A stretch of DNA of 64,000 nucleotides, from positions 620,001-684,000 of the forward strand of contig JAIVFI010000009.1 in the NCBI GenBank assembly GCA_025558095.1, written 5' to 3'. Numbering within the stretch: position 1 is the stretch's first letter; every line of letters begins with the position of its first letter. Shown one piece after another: positions 8,455 to 18,533 of this stretch. Both the position numbers and the translations under genes were made by a program. The DNA comes from Hyaloraphidium curvatum. Lineage: Eukaryota; Monoblepharomycota; Hyaloraphidiomycetes; Hyaloraphidiales; Hyaloraphidiaceae. Under the pieces are notes generated by a model. It ran no database searches, was not told the DNA's origin, and saw only the letters and a program-made list of their open reading frames with translations.

Positions 8455-9934
8455 CTACAGCGAGCTCCGCGCATCTCCGGCCTTGGCCAGGAGCGCCTTG
8501 AGGCTTTTGATCTCCTCTTCGTACCTGGACCGTAAGACGTTCCACAGGGCGTTCCGCTTGCCCTCGTCCTTCGGCATCCTGGCCGCCTGGGCCACGACGT
8601 TCAGTCGGCAGCCCCAGAGCCAGTCCGCCACTTTCGGATCCTGGAGCCAGCTGATCTCGTTGCCGTACGTCGCAATCTTGCAAACGATGTAGTGCAGCGG
8701 CAGATCGGGATGCGGCACCGGCACGGTCAGCTTGTTCTTGTATCCGTCGTCGGCAAAGGTGAGCTCGATGAAGGCGATCAGGGCAGCGCTGAAGACTTGC
8801 TGGCACGTGCGAACCGGCTGCAGGGTCAGCCGGTCGCCGTTGAAGACGGGCGTCGCGGGCCGGCGCGGGATGCTGTTCGCCGTGCAATCGACGTAGAGCG
8901 TGCCCTCGGGCATGCTCTTGGTGCCGCCCGTCAGCTGGATGCCCGTCGCCGAGATCGACACCACCCTGCCCATCCGCACGACGTCCTTGATGGTTCTGAG
9001 GCTGGCGAGCTCGGCTGCGGTGACGGTCGCGCAATGGAACACGCTCGGTTCCACAGCAGGATCGAGCCTCATGAGCTCGCCCCCGCGCTCGATGGCCAGC
9101 AGCAGCTCCTGCGGCGACCCGATCGCGGGATCGACGACGGCACGGTGCGTCGCGGCGGCCATTGCAGCAGCGGCGGCGCCCGGCTTGCCGGCGGTCTGCG
9201 AGGCCACCCGGTCGAACATCCAGTGGTCCCGTGGCATGACCCAGGTGATCCTCGCGGGATCCACGCCGCGGTCGAGCAGCCAGAGGCACGCATCGATGCC
9301 CGTCTTGCCGGCGCCCAGCACGGCAAAGTGCCTGCGGCCCGGAGCGGCTTCCGCGAGGGCGTTGGGAGGGAGGCATGCGACGCCGGACGCCACGGGGAAC
9401 GGGGTGGGCCGCATGGAGGGCACACGGACCTCAGAATAGGTGGCGTCGACGATCTTGCGGGCCTTGATGGCGGTAACGGTTCCCGAGACGAGGGAGCGCG
9501 CCGTCCCGCTCGCGAAATCGTACTGCACGCGGTGGGCGGCATTCAGCACAGAAGCAAGGAAACCGGCAATACGAGCCCACCTCGTGCATGGCAAGGTACT
9601 TGACCCTCCCGCTCGGCAGCAGCGTCCCCTCGACGACCTCCTGGAAGTAATGCAGCACCTCACTCCAGGCCGCCAACTCCATGAGCCCCGCGTTCCCGCC
9701 CCCAGTGTCCACCCTCCCCTTCCCGAGCTCCCTGCTGCACACCCCGTAGCACACGCTCGGCTGGTGCAGACGAACGTGCGGATAGGCGGCGGTCCAGTGC
9801 CCCCCGGGACGTTCCAGGCGGTCGACGAGGACGACGATGGCGGAGGAGGAATGCGAGACGAGGACGTCGGCGAAGGCGAGGCCCATGGCGCCGGCACCGA
9901 CGATGGCATAGTCCGCTTCGATGGTGGTGGCCAT
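8455..9934 (-). CDS. FAD-dependent oxidoreductase / monooxygenase-like protein
   Basis: Exon 1 (9934-9581) and exon 2 (9522-8455) join across a 58-nt GTGGGC...CAG intron (9523-9580, phase 0), giving 473 aa. The N-terminus has a dinucleotide fold, ADYAIVGAGAMGLAFADVLV, with an acidic residue ending strand 2 and PGGHW after it, as in flavin monooxygenases. A second GxGxxG (AVLGAGKTGIDACLWLLDRG) around residue 195 should bind NAD(P)H, followed by WVMPRDHWMFDR. TLYVDCTANSIPRR near residue 340 is the usual C-terminal FAD contact. There is no transmembrane segment. The substrate is unknown. It is upstream of, and codirectional with, the thioredoxin-fold gene. An in-frame Met at 10051 would add a basic N-terminal stretch, possibly a presequence. 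Confidence 0.75.
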
Positions 9935-10201
9935 CTTGCAGGCGTCCACGACGTGCTTTGGGGTGCGGGAGACAGGGAGCGTCCACGGAATGTTCCGTCT
10001 GAAGAGTCGACGCTGCATGCGATTTCCACACGAATCCCGGCCCGGATCCATCAGGGGTATAGATCATAGCAACTGACGATTCTTTCTTCATGAATAGCAT
10101 GATTCAGCTTCCGCACCGAGGATTCGAGGGAGCATAGAGGATTCGAGTGAGCATTATTGACACGCGGACTCAACAAACCGACGCGTCCAATCCCGCGATC
10201 C

Positions 10202-10915
10202 ATGCTGGTGCTCTACTCGCACGCGAACCCGTATGCGGACCACCGTCACCTCGCGTCGCGTCACTTTGTCCTGCGCCCACCCACTGGGCCGCCCGTCACG
10301 CTGCGCGTGGACCAGCGCCCTGACGCGGAGATTTCCCTCCACTCAAACACGGGCAGCGTGACTTGGGACGCGGCGGGGGTGCTGGCCGGGTATCTTGTCG
10401 CGCATCCGGAATTGGTGCCTCCTGGTGCGAGGGTGCTGGAGCTCGGGGCTGGAACCGGCTTGGGCGCGCTCGGGGCGGCGGTCGCGTCAAAGGGGACCGC
10501 CGAAGTTCTCGCGACGGACCTTGAGGAGTGCATGGAATTGTTGAGGAGCAATCTGGAAGCGAATGCCGCGAAGCTGCGGGAAGAGGCCGGCTGGGAGCTC
10601 CGTCTGCGGGCGGAACCGCTGGACTGGCTACAGGATGCGCCTCCATGGGAGCCGTTCGACCTGGTCATCGCCGCGGACGTGCAGCATATCCCTTCCTTGC
10701 ACCGGCCGCTCCTTCGGACAATAGCGGCGCTGTCGAAGGCGGACACGGGCATCGTCGTGTGCTACAAACCGCGCGGGTTGGGCGAAGAGGGCTTCTTGGA
10801 GATCGCTCGGGCGGATGGATGGCGGACGGAAGTCATCCTGTGGGAGCAGCGGGAGACCTGGATGTCGGAATACGTTCTCTTCCGAATGAAGAGGCCGCGG
10901 CCGGGAGGGGTCTGA
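10202..10915 (+). CDS. METTL21-type (Methyltransf_16) protein methyltransferase
   Basis: The 237-aa class I SAM methyltransferase shows TGSVTWDAAGVLAGYL, motif I VLELGAGTGLGALGAA, the acidic end of strand 2 (VLATDLEECMELLRSN), and motif IV FDLVIAADVQH. These are the landmarks of the eukaryotic lysine-methyltransferase-like family METTL21/EFM; in most members motif IV reads D-x-x-Y, here ADVQH. Such enzymes methylate lysines of chaperones or translation factors in the cytosol. The start at 10202 fits the family N-terminus; an upstream in-frame Met at 10157 adds 15 residues. The C-terminus (YVLFRMKRPR) ends normally. Confidence 0.75.
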   Translation: MLVLYSHANPYADHRHLASRHFVLRPPTGPPVTLRVDQRPDAEISLHSNTGSVTWDAAGVLAGYLVAHPELVPPGARVLELGAGTGLGALGAAVASKGTAEVLATDLEECMELLRSNLEANAAKLREEAGWELRLRAEPLDWLQDAPPWEPFDLVIAADVQHIPSLHRPLLRTIAALSKADTGIVVCYKPRGLGEEGFLEIARADGWRTEVILWEQRETWMSEYVLFRMKRPRPGGV

Positions 10916-10984
10916 CAACAGCTTGGCAGCTGATGATCGCCTGGGTGCGACTAAACTTGGAAGAGGCGCTATGTTTCGCGACAT

Positions 10985-11997
10985 TCATACCCTTCTCCAC
11001 TCCCACCACTCGTCGCCGGGCAGCCGCCTCCACCTTCCTTCAATGATCTCGCCACCGACCTTCTCGAACAGCGTCCCCACGTTCTCGTCTGCCACATCGT
11101 CGTGGCGTACCACTCGCAGTGAGACAAACAGGGGATCGGCGAGGAGCTGCCTGCACAAGTCGCGGAGCTGGGCCACGTCGTTCTCGCCTGTCCAATAGTC
11201 CCAATCGAAGGCCAGCGACAGCTCGCACAAGGTAGCTGAGAATCCGGGGAGGATGCGATGCTCTTCGATCAGGGTCCTCTCGCCGCCCGGAGAGTGCCGG
11301 ACCTGGAGCATCTCCAGGTTCGGCATCACTTTGCCAGGCACGTTGCGCCCCACGTCGATCAGGGTCGAGCAGTCGTTCAGCCGTCTCACGCTGGGAAAAC
11401 ACGGCAGAGTTTTGCCCGAGCCGTAGCAATTGCTCAGCAGGTTGACCAGGTCTGGGAACGCACTGGCGAGATCCAACGCGGTCGGGATTTTGCCACTGTA
11501 GAAGGGCGCCTCCAGCGACAAGATGCCGCGCTGATTCTTGGTGATGCGCTTGATAAGGTCCGCCCGCGGGATAGACCACAGCCTCAGTACGCGCAGCGCA
11601 CCCTTGGCGAAGCACGACAGGAGGAGTCCGCGAGTCCGCGCGACGTTCTCCGCTCCGTCGTACCACGGTCCCGTGAACTCCCCCGTTTCCCTCCACTCCC
11701 GGGCGAAGGCCTTGAGCTTCTTCTTGACGCCCGCCGGGATCCCTTCCTTTGGCCCTGGTACGGCGGGGAGGGGGAATGCGGGACCGCGGGCCCAGACGGC
11801 GCGGTTGGTCGTCGCGTGGAGCGCCTTCGTGACCCTGCGCGGACGGCTCCGTCAGCGAAGGAATGACCGCAAAAGACGCGTCAATCTGACCCGTTGAGCG
11901 ACTTCAGGGTGGGGCCGTCGCAGAAGTCCGCAACCATGGCCGCGAGTTCGGGAACGTCGAGCGGGTGCCGCGGGCCGTTCGGTGCCGCGGCGGCCAT
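10985..11997 (-). CDS. F-box-like orphan protein, copy A
   Basis: Exon 1 (11997-11891, 107 nt) and exon 2 (11834-10985) join across a 56-nt GTCAGA...CAG intron (11835-11890), giving 318 aa. The N-terminus RHPLDVPELAAMVADFCD ... TLKSLN...V.KALHATTNRAVW is F-box-like. The rest is a conserved unknown domain ending LFEKVGGEIIEGRW ... EWWEWRR. A full paralogue on the opposite strand at 17344-18359 has the same exon 1 length (107 nt) and the same intron position and phase. F-box proteins recruit substrates to SCF ubiquitin ligases; here only the weak N-terminal motif suggests it. The donor GTCAGA is weaker than elsewhere in the window. Confidence 0.65.
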
Positions 11998-12172
11998 GGT
12001 GACGCGTGCTGGAAGGAACTAAGAGTTCTGCTCGAACGTCCTGGACCGGCCAGAGCGCAAGCTGCGGGAACGTGATGAATGAGGAGGATTGTCGTCGCAG
12101 TCTGCGGACGCGCGTGCGCGGTGGCGCCGAAGCGGCGTCAACCCACTCTCCTGCGGAGGGCCAGGCGATGCC

Positions 12173-13296
12173 ATGACCTCGATTCTAAGGTAATCTTCAT
12201 CGTTGCTCACAGCTCACGGAGCTCTGAGGTCGATTCTCCGCGATTCGCCCTCCCGTTGTCAGCGTCGCCGCGGCTTTGACGCTCGCGCTCCTCTTCACTT
12301 TCGGAGCCCTCGCCATCGTCCAAGGCGCGTTGATCCTCGTCAATTCATCTGCACTGATTCCAGGAGCAATGTGGAGTGCCTTTGGCGGCGGCGCTGTACT
12401 GGCGGCCGCTGTCGTATTCGTGAACAGGCGATGGTCCTCGAGGGGCATGTCGCGGGCAGCGACTGCTGCTGCGGTTGTCGGACTGCTTTGTGCCATTGTC
12501 GCGGCTTCCTACAGTACCTCCACATATGTGAACTGTGGCAGAGACCGACAAGAGTGCGCAGAGACCTGGTGGAACTCCTTGACGACATCGGCGAGGGAGA
12601 GATATCAGTCCTCAGTAAGTCCGCTTCTCCATCGGCAGCATTCATGCCCCTCACTCTCCCGTGATCCATTTTTAGTTCGTCTGCTCCGGCTTCGATTCCT
12701 GCTCGAGTTCGTTGCGAACGCTCGTCTCTTCGGTTACCTTGGCCAGCATGATCGTTGCTTGGATTTCGGTCTGTCTCCTCGGGTTCTTGCTCGCGCTTTC
12801 GATTCTGGAGGCCCGTAGCGCTGCTGGATCGGACCTCGAGCTGGGCTCCCACTTCCGCTTCGTCGCCGCAAACCACCTCGTCGGCACCACGGGCCATGAT
12901 GCACCGGACGGCTCATGGCTCGGCTTCTACGAGTCGCTCGGCGGGAGCTTGCCGGACCTGTGCCCGTGCCTGGACCACTCGCTCGACCCCAGCGGGCGCC
13001 ACCATCTTGCTCATGACGTGCACGGGGCGCACGTCTTTGCCGAGCTGGAAGGGGGTCGGGGTTTCATCTACGGCATCACCCCGACGTGCGCCAAGTGCAA
13101 CTACCCGGGACCGCGGCGCCGTGCTTTGAAGATCGACAAGACTCGGCCCTTCACATGCGCCACCATATACGTGGAGCGGCAAGCGGCCTCGGATCCACAT
13201 GCTCGGTTCAAGGAGCTGAGGGACAGGGATCCGGAGCCGCAGAATCCGAGGCTCGTCAGGCTCATTCCGGTCCACGGGATCGGGGACGGCGGATGA
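12173..13296 (+). CDS. Four-helix (tetraspan) membrane protein with Cys/His-rich tail
   Basis: Three exons (12173-12189, 12263-12614, 12676-13296) give 329 aa. Exon 1 is only 17 nt and codes MTSIL plus part of a Ser. Helices lie near residues 8-30, 38-58, 68-88 and, after a ~50-residue loop, 130-155 (MIVAWISVCLLGFLLALS). The loop between helices 3 and 4 contains Cys pairs (YVNCGRDRQEC, FVCSGFDSC), the layout of tetraspanins, although the CCG signature is absent. The ~170-residue cytosolic tail has CPCLDH, a His-rich patch RHHLAHDVHGAH and CAKC, which could bind a metal. Introns begin GTAATC and GTAAGT and end CAG and TAG. Function is unknown. Confidence 0.62.
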
Positions 13297-13711
13297 AGGA
13301 TGCAACGTTGTTTCGCGCCTTTTCGTCTTTCCCTAAAGCCACGGGCCAGCGTTTCCGTGGATCACGAGTGCCGCTTTCGGAGCTGCCTACACCCAATCCT
13401 AGCACCTCTCGGGCCCATCGCCGACGTTGGTCTGACAAGTCATCGTGGCATGTTGCCTTCTCGGACCGATCACGTCAGCATAGCTATCAGGTTCGGCCCT
13501 TCGGGGCAACTACCTATCTACCATGCTTATGCTCAATATGTAGAGCCATTTCTCTGTCTTGAAATCACATGTTCAAGCCATTCGCCGGGGGATTTGGGGT
13601 TGCTTCCTTGGCGCTGATCGGAGACATCCTGTTTAGCCGACGGTCCTGTTACGACTTCCTGGCCGCCCCTTCCCGTCTCCTTCTCCGCAGGCTACTTCGG
13701 AATCGTCGAGA
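13297..13711. other. Intergenic, no gene seen
   Basis: Overlapping short ORFs show no conserved motif. The base composition falls locally (A/T-rich around 13490-13580), as expected for a terminator of the tetraspan gene followed by a promoter and leader for the next gene. Nothing specific is recognised. Confidence 0.4.
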
Positions 13712-14715
13712 ATGGCCTCTCCCGAGAAGTCTTTCGTCGTGCGGCGCTCGCCGCTCCTCTCGGCGCTGGAAACCGTGGTCCGCACTGTCTTCGGCCGGAT
13801 ACGCGTCCCCACCCTCGCCGTGATCCTTGTCCTCCTCAACTGGGAGAACTTCCCGTTCGTCTACACCCTCCGGACGGCCTTCTCCATCTACAAGGCCATC
13901 TTCAAGTACGTCTACCTGAAGCGTGGGTCTTTGTCCGTTCTGCTCCCCGGGCCATCCTGAGAGGTCGGGGCGCGCCAGAGCGGCTGCGGTGGTTCTCCGG
14001 CGCGGAGCCGGGCCAGGTCACAAGGCGGGACGAGTCGGAGCTGTCGATGAGGAACACCTTTGCCCATTCCGATTACAACTTCCACGCGAACAACGGCTCA
14101 TATGTGAGGCCATGCCGGCGAGCCACGCGGGCGGGAGCTGATCATTTCGCCGTGCAGAACCTTGCCGCGGATCTTTCCCGCTGCGATTTGATGGTCCGAA
14201 GCGGCCTCGGACCGTACAGTGGGTGTCCGCCACTCTCGACAGCGCCCCGGCTCACCACCCCTCCAGCCCACCGCAACAAGCTCAAGATGGCCAACGGCGG
14301 CGTCGTCTTTGCGTACATCAAGGAGATCCCCGTCCTCAGCCCCTTCACGATCCGCTCCTCCTTCCGGACCTACGACAGGAAGTGGTTCGTCCTCGAGCAC
14401 CGCGTCGAGTCGGCCGACGGCCGCAAGGTGTACGCGATCGGGCACTCCCGGATCGTGGTCAAGGAGCGCTCTGGCAAGACGGTGCCCCCGCAGGAGGTCC
14501 TGGAGGGCATGCGGAAACTGGGCCTGCTCCATGGGTGGGGCGAGGCGGGGCAGGACGGGGTCAAGGACGTGGAGATCCGCGCGCCGCCGATCCAGGAGTG
14601 CTGCCGGGCGGTGCTGGCCGCGGAGAAGGCGCTAGAGATGCACGCGCTGGAGGAGGAGCTCGAGCACAAGGGCAAAGGATGGGAAGTGGGCACCGTGGAC
14701 GGAGGCGCGCTCTGA
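13712..14715 (+). CDS. THEM6-like hot-dog (4HBT) thioesterase-superfamily protein
   Basis: Four exons (13712-13922, 13979-14103, 14158-14218, 14267-14715) with introns of 56, 54 and 48 nt join in frame to 281 aa. A hydrophobic N-terminal helix (PTLAVILVLLNWENFPFV) precedes the hot-dog domain. That domain shows SDYNFHANNGSY (the family's D-x-N-x-H-x-N-N), LAADLSRCDLM, VVFAYIKEIPVLSPFTIRSS, and YDRKWFVLEHRV. This is the THEM6/DSCD75 arrangement: an N-terminal membrane anchor followed by an acyl-thioesterase-like fold. The Asp of SDYN fits the active-site position, but activity on acyl-CoA is inferred. The C-terminal helix is Glu/Lys-rich. Confidence 0.7.
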
Positions 14716-14779
14716 GCCGGTTCCGTTCTTTGCTTGATTTATGGTGGAGAAAGGCCACCCATGTACAGAGACCCTAGAT

Positions 14780-17195
14780 TTAGACGAGTATAGACTCCAG
14801 CGTCTCCTCGGAGACGGTCTCGGGCGCCTTGTCGGCCGGCACCGGCTCCCTCTTCCTCAGGTTGAACCTGCCCACCCCACCGAGGTTGATCACTAGCTCC
14901 CGCATCTCCATCTTCGAATGGTCCATCCCCTGCGCATCAGCCAGCCCGCGCAGCTGCGCGAGCACGGCCTCGACGTGCTCCGCCGGGCCGTGGTAGTGCA
15001 CAGCCGACACGGCGACCACCATGATCCCCGGCGTCAGGCTGGGCGGCCTGACCCCGGCGAACGGCAGCCTTTCCCTGAACTCCTCAGGCATCCCCGCCTC
15101 CTCCATCGGCTTCCGGTCCAGCACCGCGTCCCACATCCCCTTGAGCATCGCGTAATGAGGGTCCTCGGGCCGCCCCGCGGCCACGATCCCCATCGAGTCA
15201 AGCTTCTTCGCAAGCCCGATGGCTACCGCCGTCCACACCCCACCGTCTCCCCTCTCCGCCGTGCCCGCCAGCAAGCCGGCCAGCTGCATCACGGCCTCCA
15301 TGTCGCCCCTGATTGCGTAGAACTTGGCCAGCGTGGCGACCATCCTCGCGTCGAGGGCGATGGAGCGGTCCGACATGTCCTGCCACACGCCCTCGACGGC
15401 GTCGGGCTCTCGGCGATCCGCGTGCAGCAGCAGGGCCTTGGCGTACAGCCGGGGGGAGACGGGGAGCTGCTGCGCGCGGAGCTTGTCGAAGTGCGCCAGG
15501 GCCGGGGAGGCAGGCGCCGGTGCGCCCTCAGGAAGGGAGGGGGGATTCTGCACGACGGCCTCGAGGTACGCGAGCTCGAGCATGTCGCTGCGGCCGAGGT
15601 TCAGGTTGGGCACCGAGTTGTAGATCTGGTTCGCCCGCTCGAAGTTGCGCAGGTCGATCGACACCTGGAGCAACGCCGTGAGGAGGGGCAAGTCGGGGGG
15701 CCGGTTGCGCGCGGCGAGCTTCTGCGTGACCTGGCGCAGCGCCGCGGCGTCGCTGCGGCGGCCGGCGTCGCGGAGAAGGCGGGTGTAGAGGTAGGAGGAG
15801 GATTCGGCGCCGTCGCCGACGAAGTGGGGGGCGCCGGTGTAGATGTCGACGAGGGCAAAGGCTGCGCGGGGCGCACGCGCGCGAAGTAGCACCTCGACGG
15901 CCGACGCGAGGACGTAGACGTCCATGGTGCCGCCCGCGGCGAAGAAGGAGGTGAGAATCTCGATCACCTTGTCGACCACGGTGCCCGACCCTTTGGGTTT
16001 GCCGGGCGCGCAGATGTCGGTCGGGGAGGGGGCTGAGTCAAGCTTGGCCAGGGCCTCCCTGAGCGGCACCGTCGGATCCGGGGCCATCTCGAAGGGGTGC
16101 TTGTTGGGCAGCCACCTGCGGTTCTGCGACCGCCGCGACCACATGAAGTAGCTCAGCGGGAGGACGAGGTCGGCAAAGACGCCGGCGTTGGCGTTGAGCT
16201 CGTAACCGGGGACCTCCTCGCACGCCGCGGGCTCCATGAGGTCGAGCGCCTTGAGCAGAGAGGTCGCCAGGTTGCCCGACATGCCGTATCCGGGGTTGAG
16301 GCCGAGGCCGTAATGCACGGTAGCTAGCGTGCCGGTGTAGTTGCCCGAGCGCGACATGTTGTAGACAACCTCGTCGAAGATGGCGGGCGACAGCTTGAGG
16401 CCGATGCTGGTGATCCAGTCGAAGTAGTCGCGGCAGACCTCGAAGCGGCTGACGAAAAAGATGACAGAGCGGTGGGAAAAGAAAAACAAATCAGTTGCGA
16501 TTCGGAGTGAAACCCGAGAAACCCCACCGGAAACGGTGTCCCATGGCATTCGTCAAAATCTCGACCGACTTTCTCGGGATCCGGGCGCCGGCGTTGCCGA
16601 GATCACGGAGCATGGCGCCCAGCTTGTCCGCGGCCTCCTCGCACATGGCATCGGTCCCACTGTCCTCCTCCTCCCCCATCCGCTGGCGGTTCTGTCGGCG
16701 CTCCAGCCGCTGCGAGAGCGCGACGCCTGCCAGCGACATGGCCGCATAGCCGATCGTCATGGGGTCCAGCCGGGCCAGCTCCTTGTCGCCGCTGTCGCGG
16801 AACCGCAGCCACGCGTCCCACGCGACGGCCTGCTCGTTGCTGTGCAGACCGACGCGCGCCGAGATGATGCGCTTGCGGAAGTCACCGGCCGGGCCGTCCT
16901 CGGGGGCGGCGATCCGCGTGCGCCGCGGCGCCTTCGTTGGTTTCGCAGCATCGCCCGCGGCCGCCTCGGCGCTCTCAGCATCGGAGACGCCCTCGGCGGG
17001 GGTTTCGGCCCTTGGCGCGACGCCTTCGGGCTGCGACACGTCCGCCGCACCGTTCGCCGCCACGGACTGCCACCGCCGCCCCGCGCCGATTCCGACCGCC
17101 GTGGGCCGCGGGCGCGCCGCTGCTGACAATACTGAGAGCGCAGACGCCGCGGCCGCGAGGCGCGGTGCCGCCTGGCGCGCGAGGACGCGGAGCAT
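14780..17195 (-). CDS. Mitochondrial PPR-like helical-repeat protein
   Basis: Exon 1 (17195-16528) and exon 2 (16448-14780) join across a 79-nt GTGGGG...CAG intron (phase 2), giving 778 aa. The N-terminus (MLRVLARQAAPRLAAAASAL and on) is basic, Ala/Arg-rich and acid-free, a typical mitochondrial presequence. The body is a series of helix pairs such as VYVLASAVEVLLRARAPRAA, YLYTRLLRDAGRRSDAAALR and ARMVATLAKFYAIRGDMEAV, resembling pentatricopeptide or TPR repeats. Fungal PPR proteins act in mitochondrial RNA processing or translation. The repeats are too degenerate to predict an RNA target. No intron-derived stop remains after splicing. Confidence 0.62.
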
Positions 17196-17343
17196 CGTTG
17201 TGTTTACTTTGGGGGGGGAACTTGATTCAATTGCAATTCAATTGGCTTGTTGACGCGTCGCGGGCATGCACGCTCCTTTCCCCGCACGAAGCAGCAATTG
17301 ACATTGCCGTCGCAGTATCGATTTTATTGAAATTGCTGTGACG

Positions 17344-18359
17344 ATGGGTGACGGGCCCACGGCCGCGCCCCGGCACCCGCTGGACGTGCCCGAGCTCGCG
17401 GCCATGGTCTTCGACCTCTGCGACAGCCCGACACTCAAGGCGCTCAACAGGTGACGCGTTTCGAGTGCTGCCGGCAGATGTCTTGCTGACCGACGTCCGA
17501 TAGGGTCAGCAAATCCTTTCACGCCGCGACGAACCCTGCCGTCTGGCGCCGCGGGCCGGCATGCCCCCTCCCGGCCGAACCCGGGCCGCAGGAAGGCATT
17601 CCCGCCGGCGTCAAGAAGAAGCTCAAAGCGTGGGCCCGAGAGTGGAGGGAAAAGGGGGAGCTTACGGGGCCGTGGCACGCCAACGGGGAGACGGTCGCCC
17701 GTACCAGGAACCTTCTCCTGTCGTGCTTCGCCAAGGACGCACTACGCGTTCTGGAGCTCACTTCCATCCCGCGAACGGATCTGGTCAAGAGGATCACCAA
17801 CAACCAGCGCGGCATCGTGTCATTGGAAGCGCCCTTCTTGGCCACCGCCAGAGCTTCGGCCTTGACGAAGCTGGCGAGCGCGCTCCCCGGCCTGGCCAGC
17901 CTGCACATCAGGTGGGACCGCTGGCTGGGCCTCGCACTGCCGTCTTTTCCGGGCGTCAGGCGCCTGTGGGACCGCGACTCCCTGGTCCAGGCCGGCGAAC
18001 CCGGGAAGGTCTTTCCAAACCTGGAGACGCTCCGGGTCACGCACTGGCCGAGCCGCGGGACGCCTCTCTGCGAGCAGTACGGCTCCCTGGTTGATCTGGC
18101 GGCCACCCTGCGCGAGCTCTCGCTGGCCCCGGACAGCGACTTCGTCGCGTTTGTTGCCGAGGAAGAGTGGTCGGCTCTTCCCGCCGCTTGCCGGGAAGTT
18201 CTCGCTGATCCGCGATTCGTCTCGTTGCGCTGCGTGCGCCACGTGGACAGGGACGATCCCAACGCGGGGGCTCTGTACGAGAAGGTCGGCGGGCAGATCG
18301 TTGAGAGACGGTGGAAGCGGCTGGCTGCCGACGAGTGGTGGGAGTGGAGGCGTGCGTAG
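17344..18359 (+). CDS. F-box-like orphan protein, copy B
   Basis: Exons 17344-17450 and 17504-18359 join across a 53-nt GTGACG...TAG intron (phase 2), giving 320 aa. It aligns end to end with copy A at 10985-11997: RHPLDVPELAAMVFDLCD, VSKSFHAATNPAVWRRGPA, EGIPAGVKKKLKAWAREWRE, LSCFAKDALRVLELTSIPR, and the C-terminal ALYEKVGGQIVERRWKRL ... EWWEWRR. Exon 1 is again 107 nt. The N-terminal ~45 residues resemble an F-box; the remainder could be a divergent Leu-rich substrate domain. A lipase gene follows 175 bp downstream, and the same gene order reappears as decayed fragments at 21.5-22.0 kb. Confidence 0.68.
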
Positions 18360-18533
18360 GCGGAGATACTCAAGACGCGAAGATCGCGGAGAACGAGATT
18401 CAACAAGAATCAACGGGAAGACACTGCGGCCTTGGCGGAGGGCGGGCTCGATCGCCTGATATCGCCTGAATCATCAGTGTGGATCGAAAACGGGTCCAGT
18501 CCCGTTCGATTTTCTGGGGGCCCTGACCGCATC

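Noticed and set aside
6707-9376. One 889-aa minus-strand open frame spanning two genes
   Set aside because: Only its last 526 codons carry the thioredoxin-fold signature; the upstream part is out of frame with the FAD oxidoreductase, which is clearly coding there.
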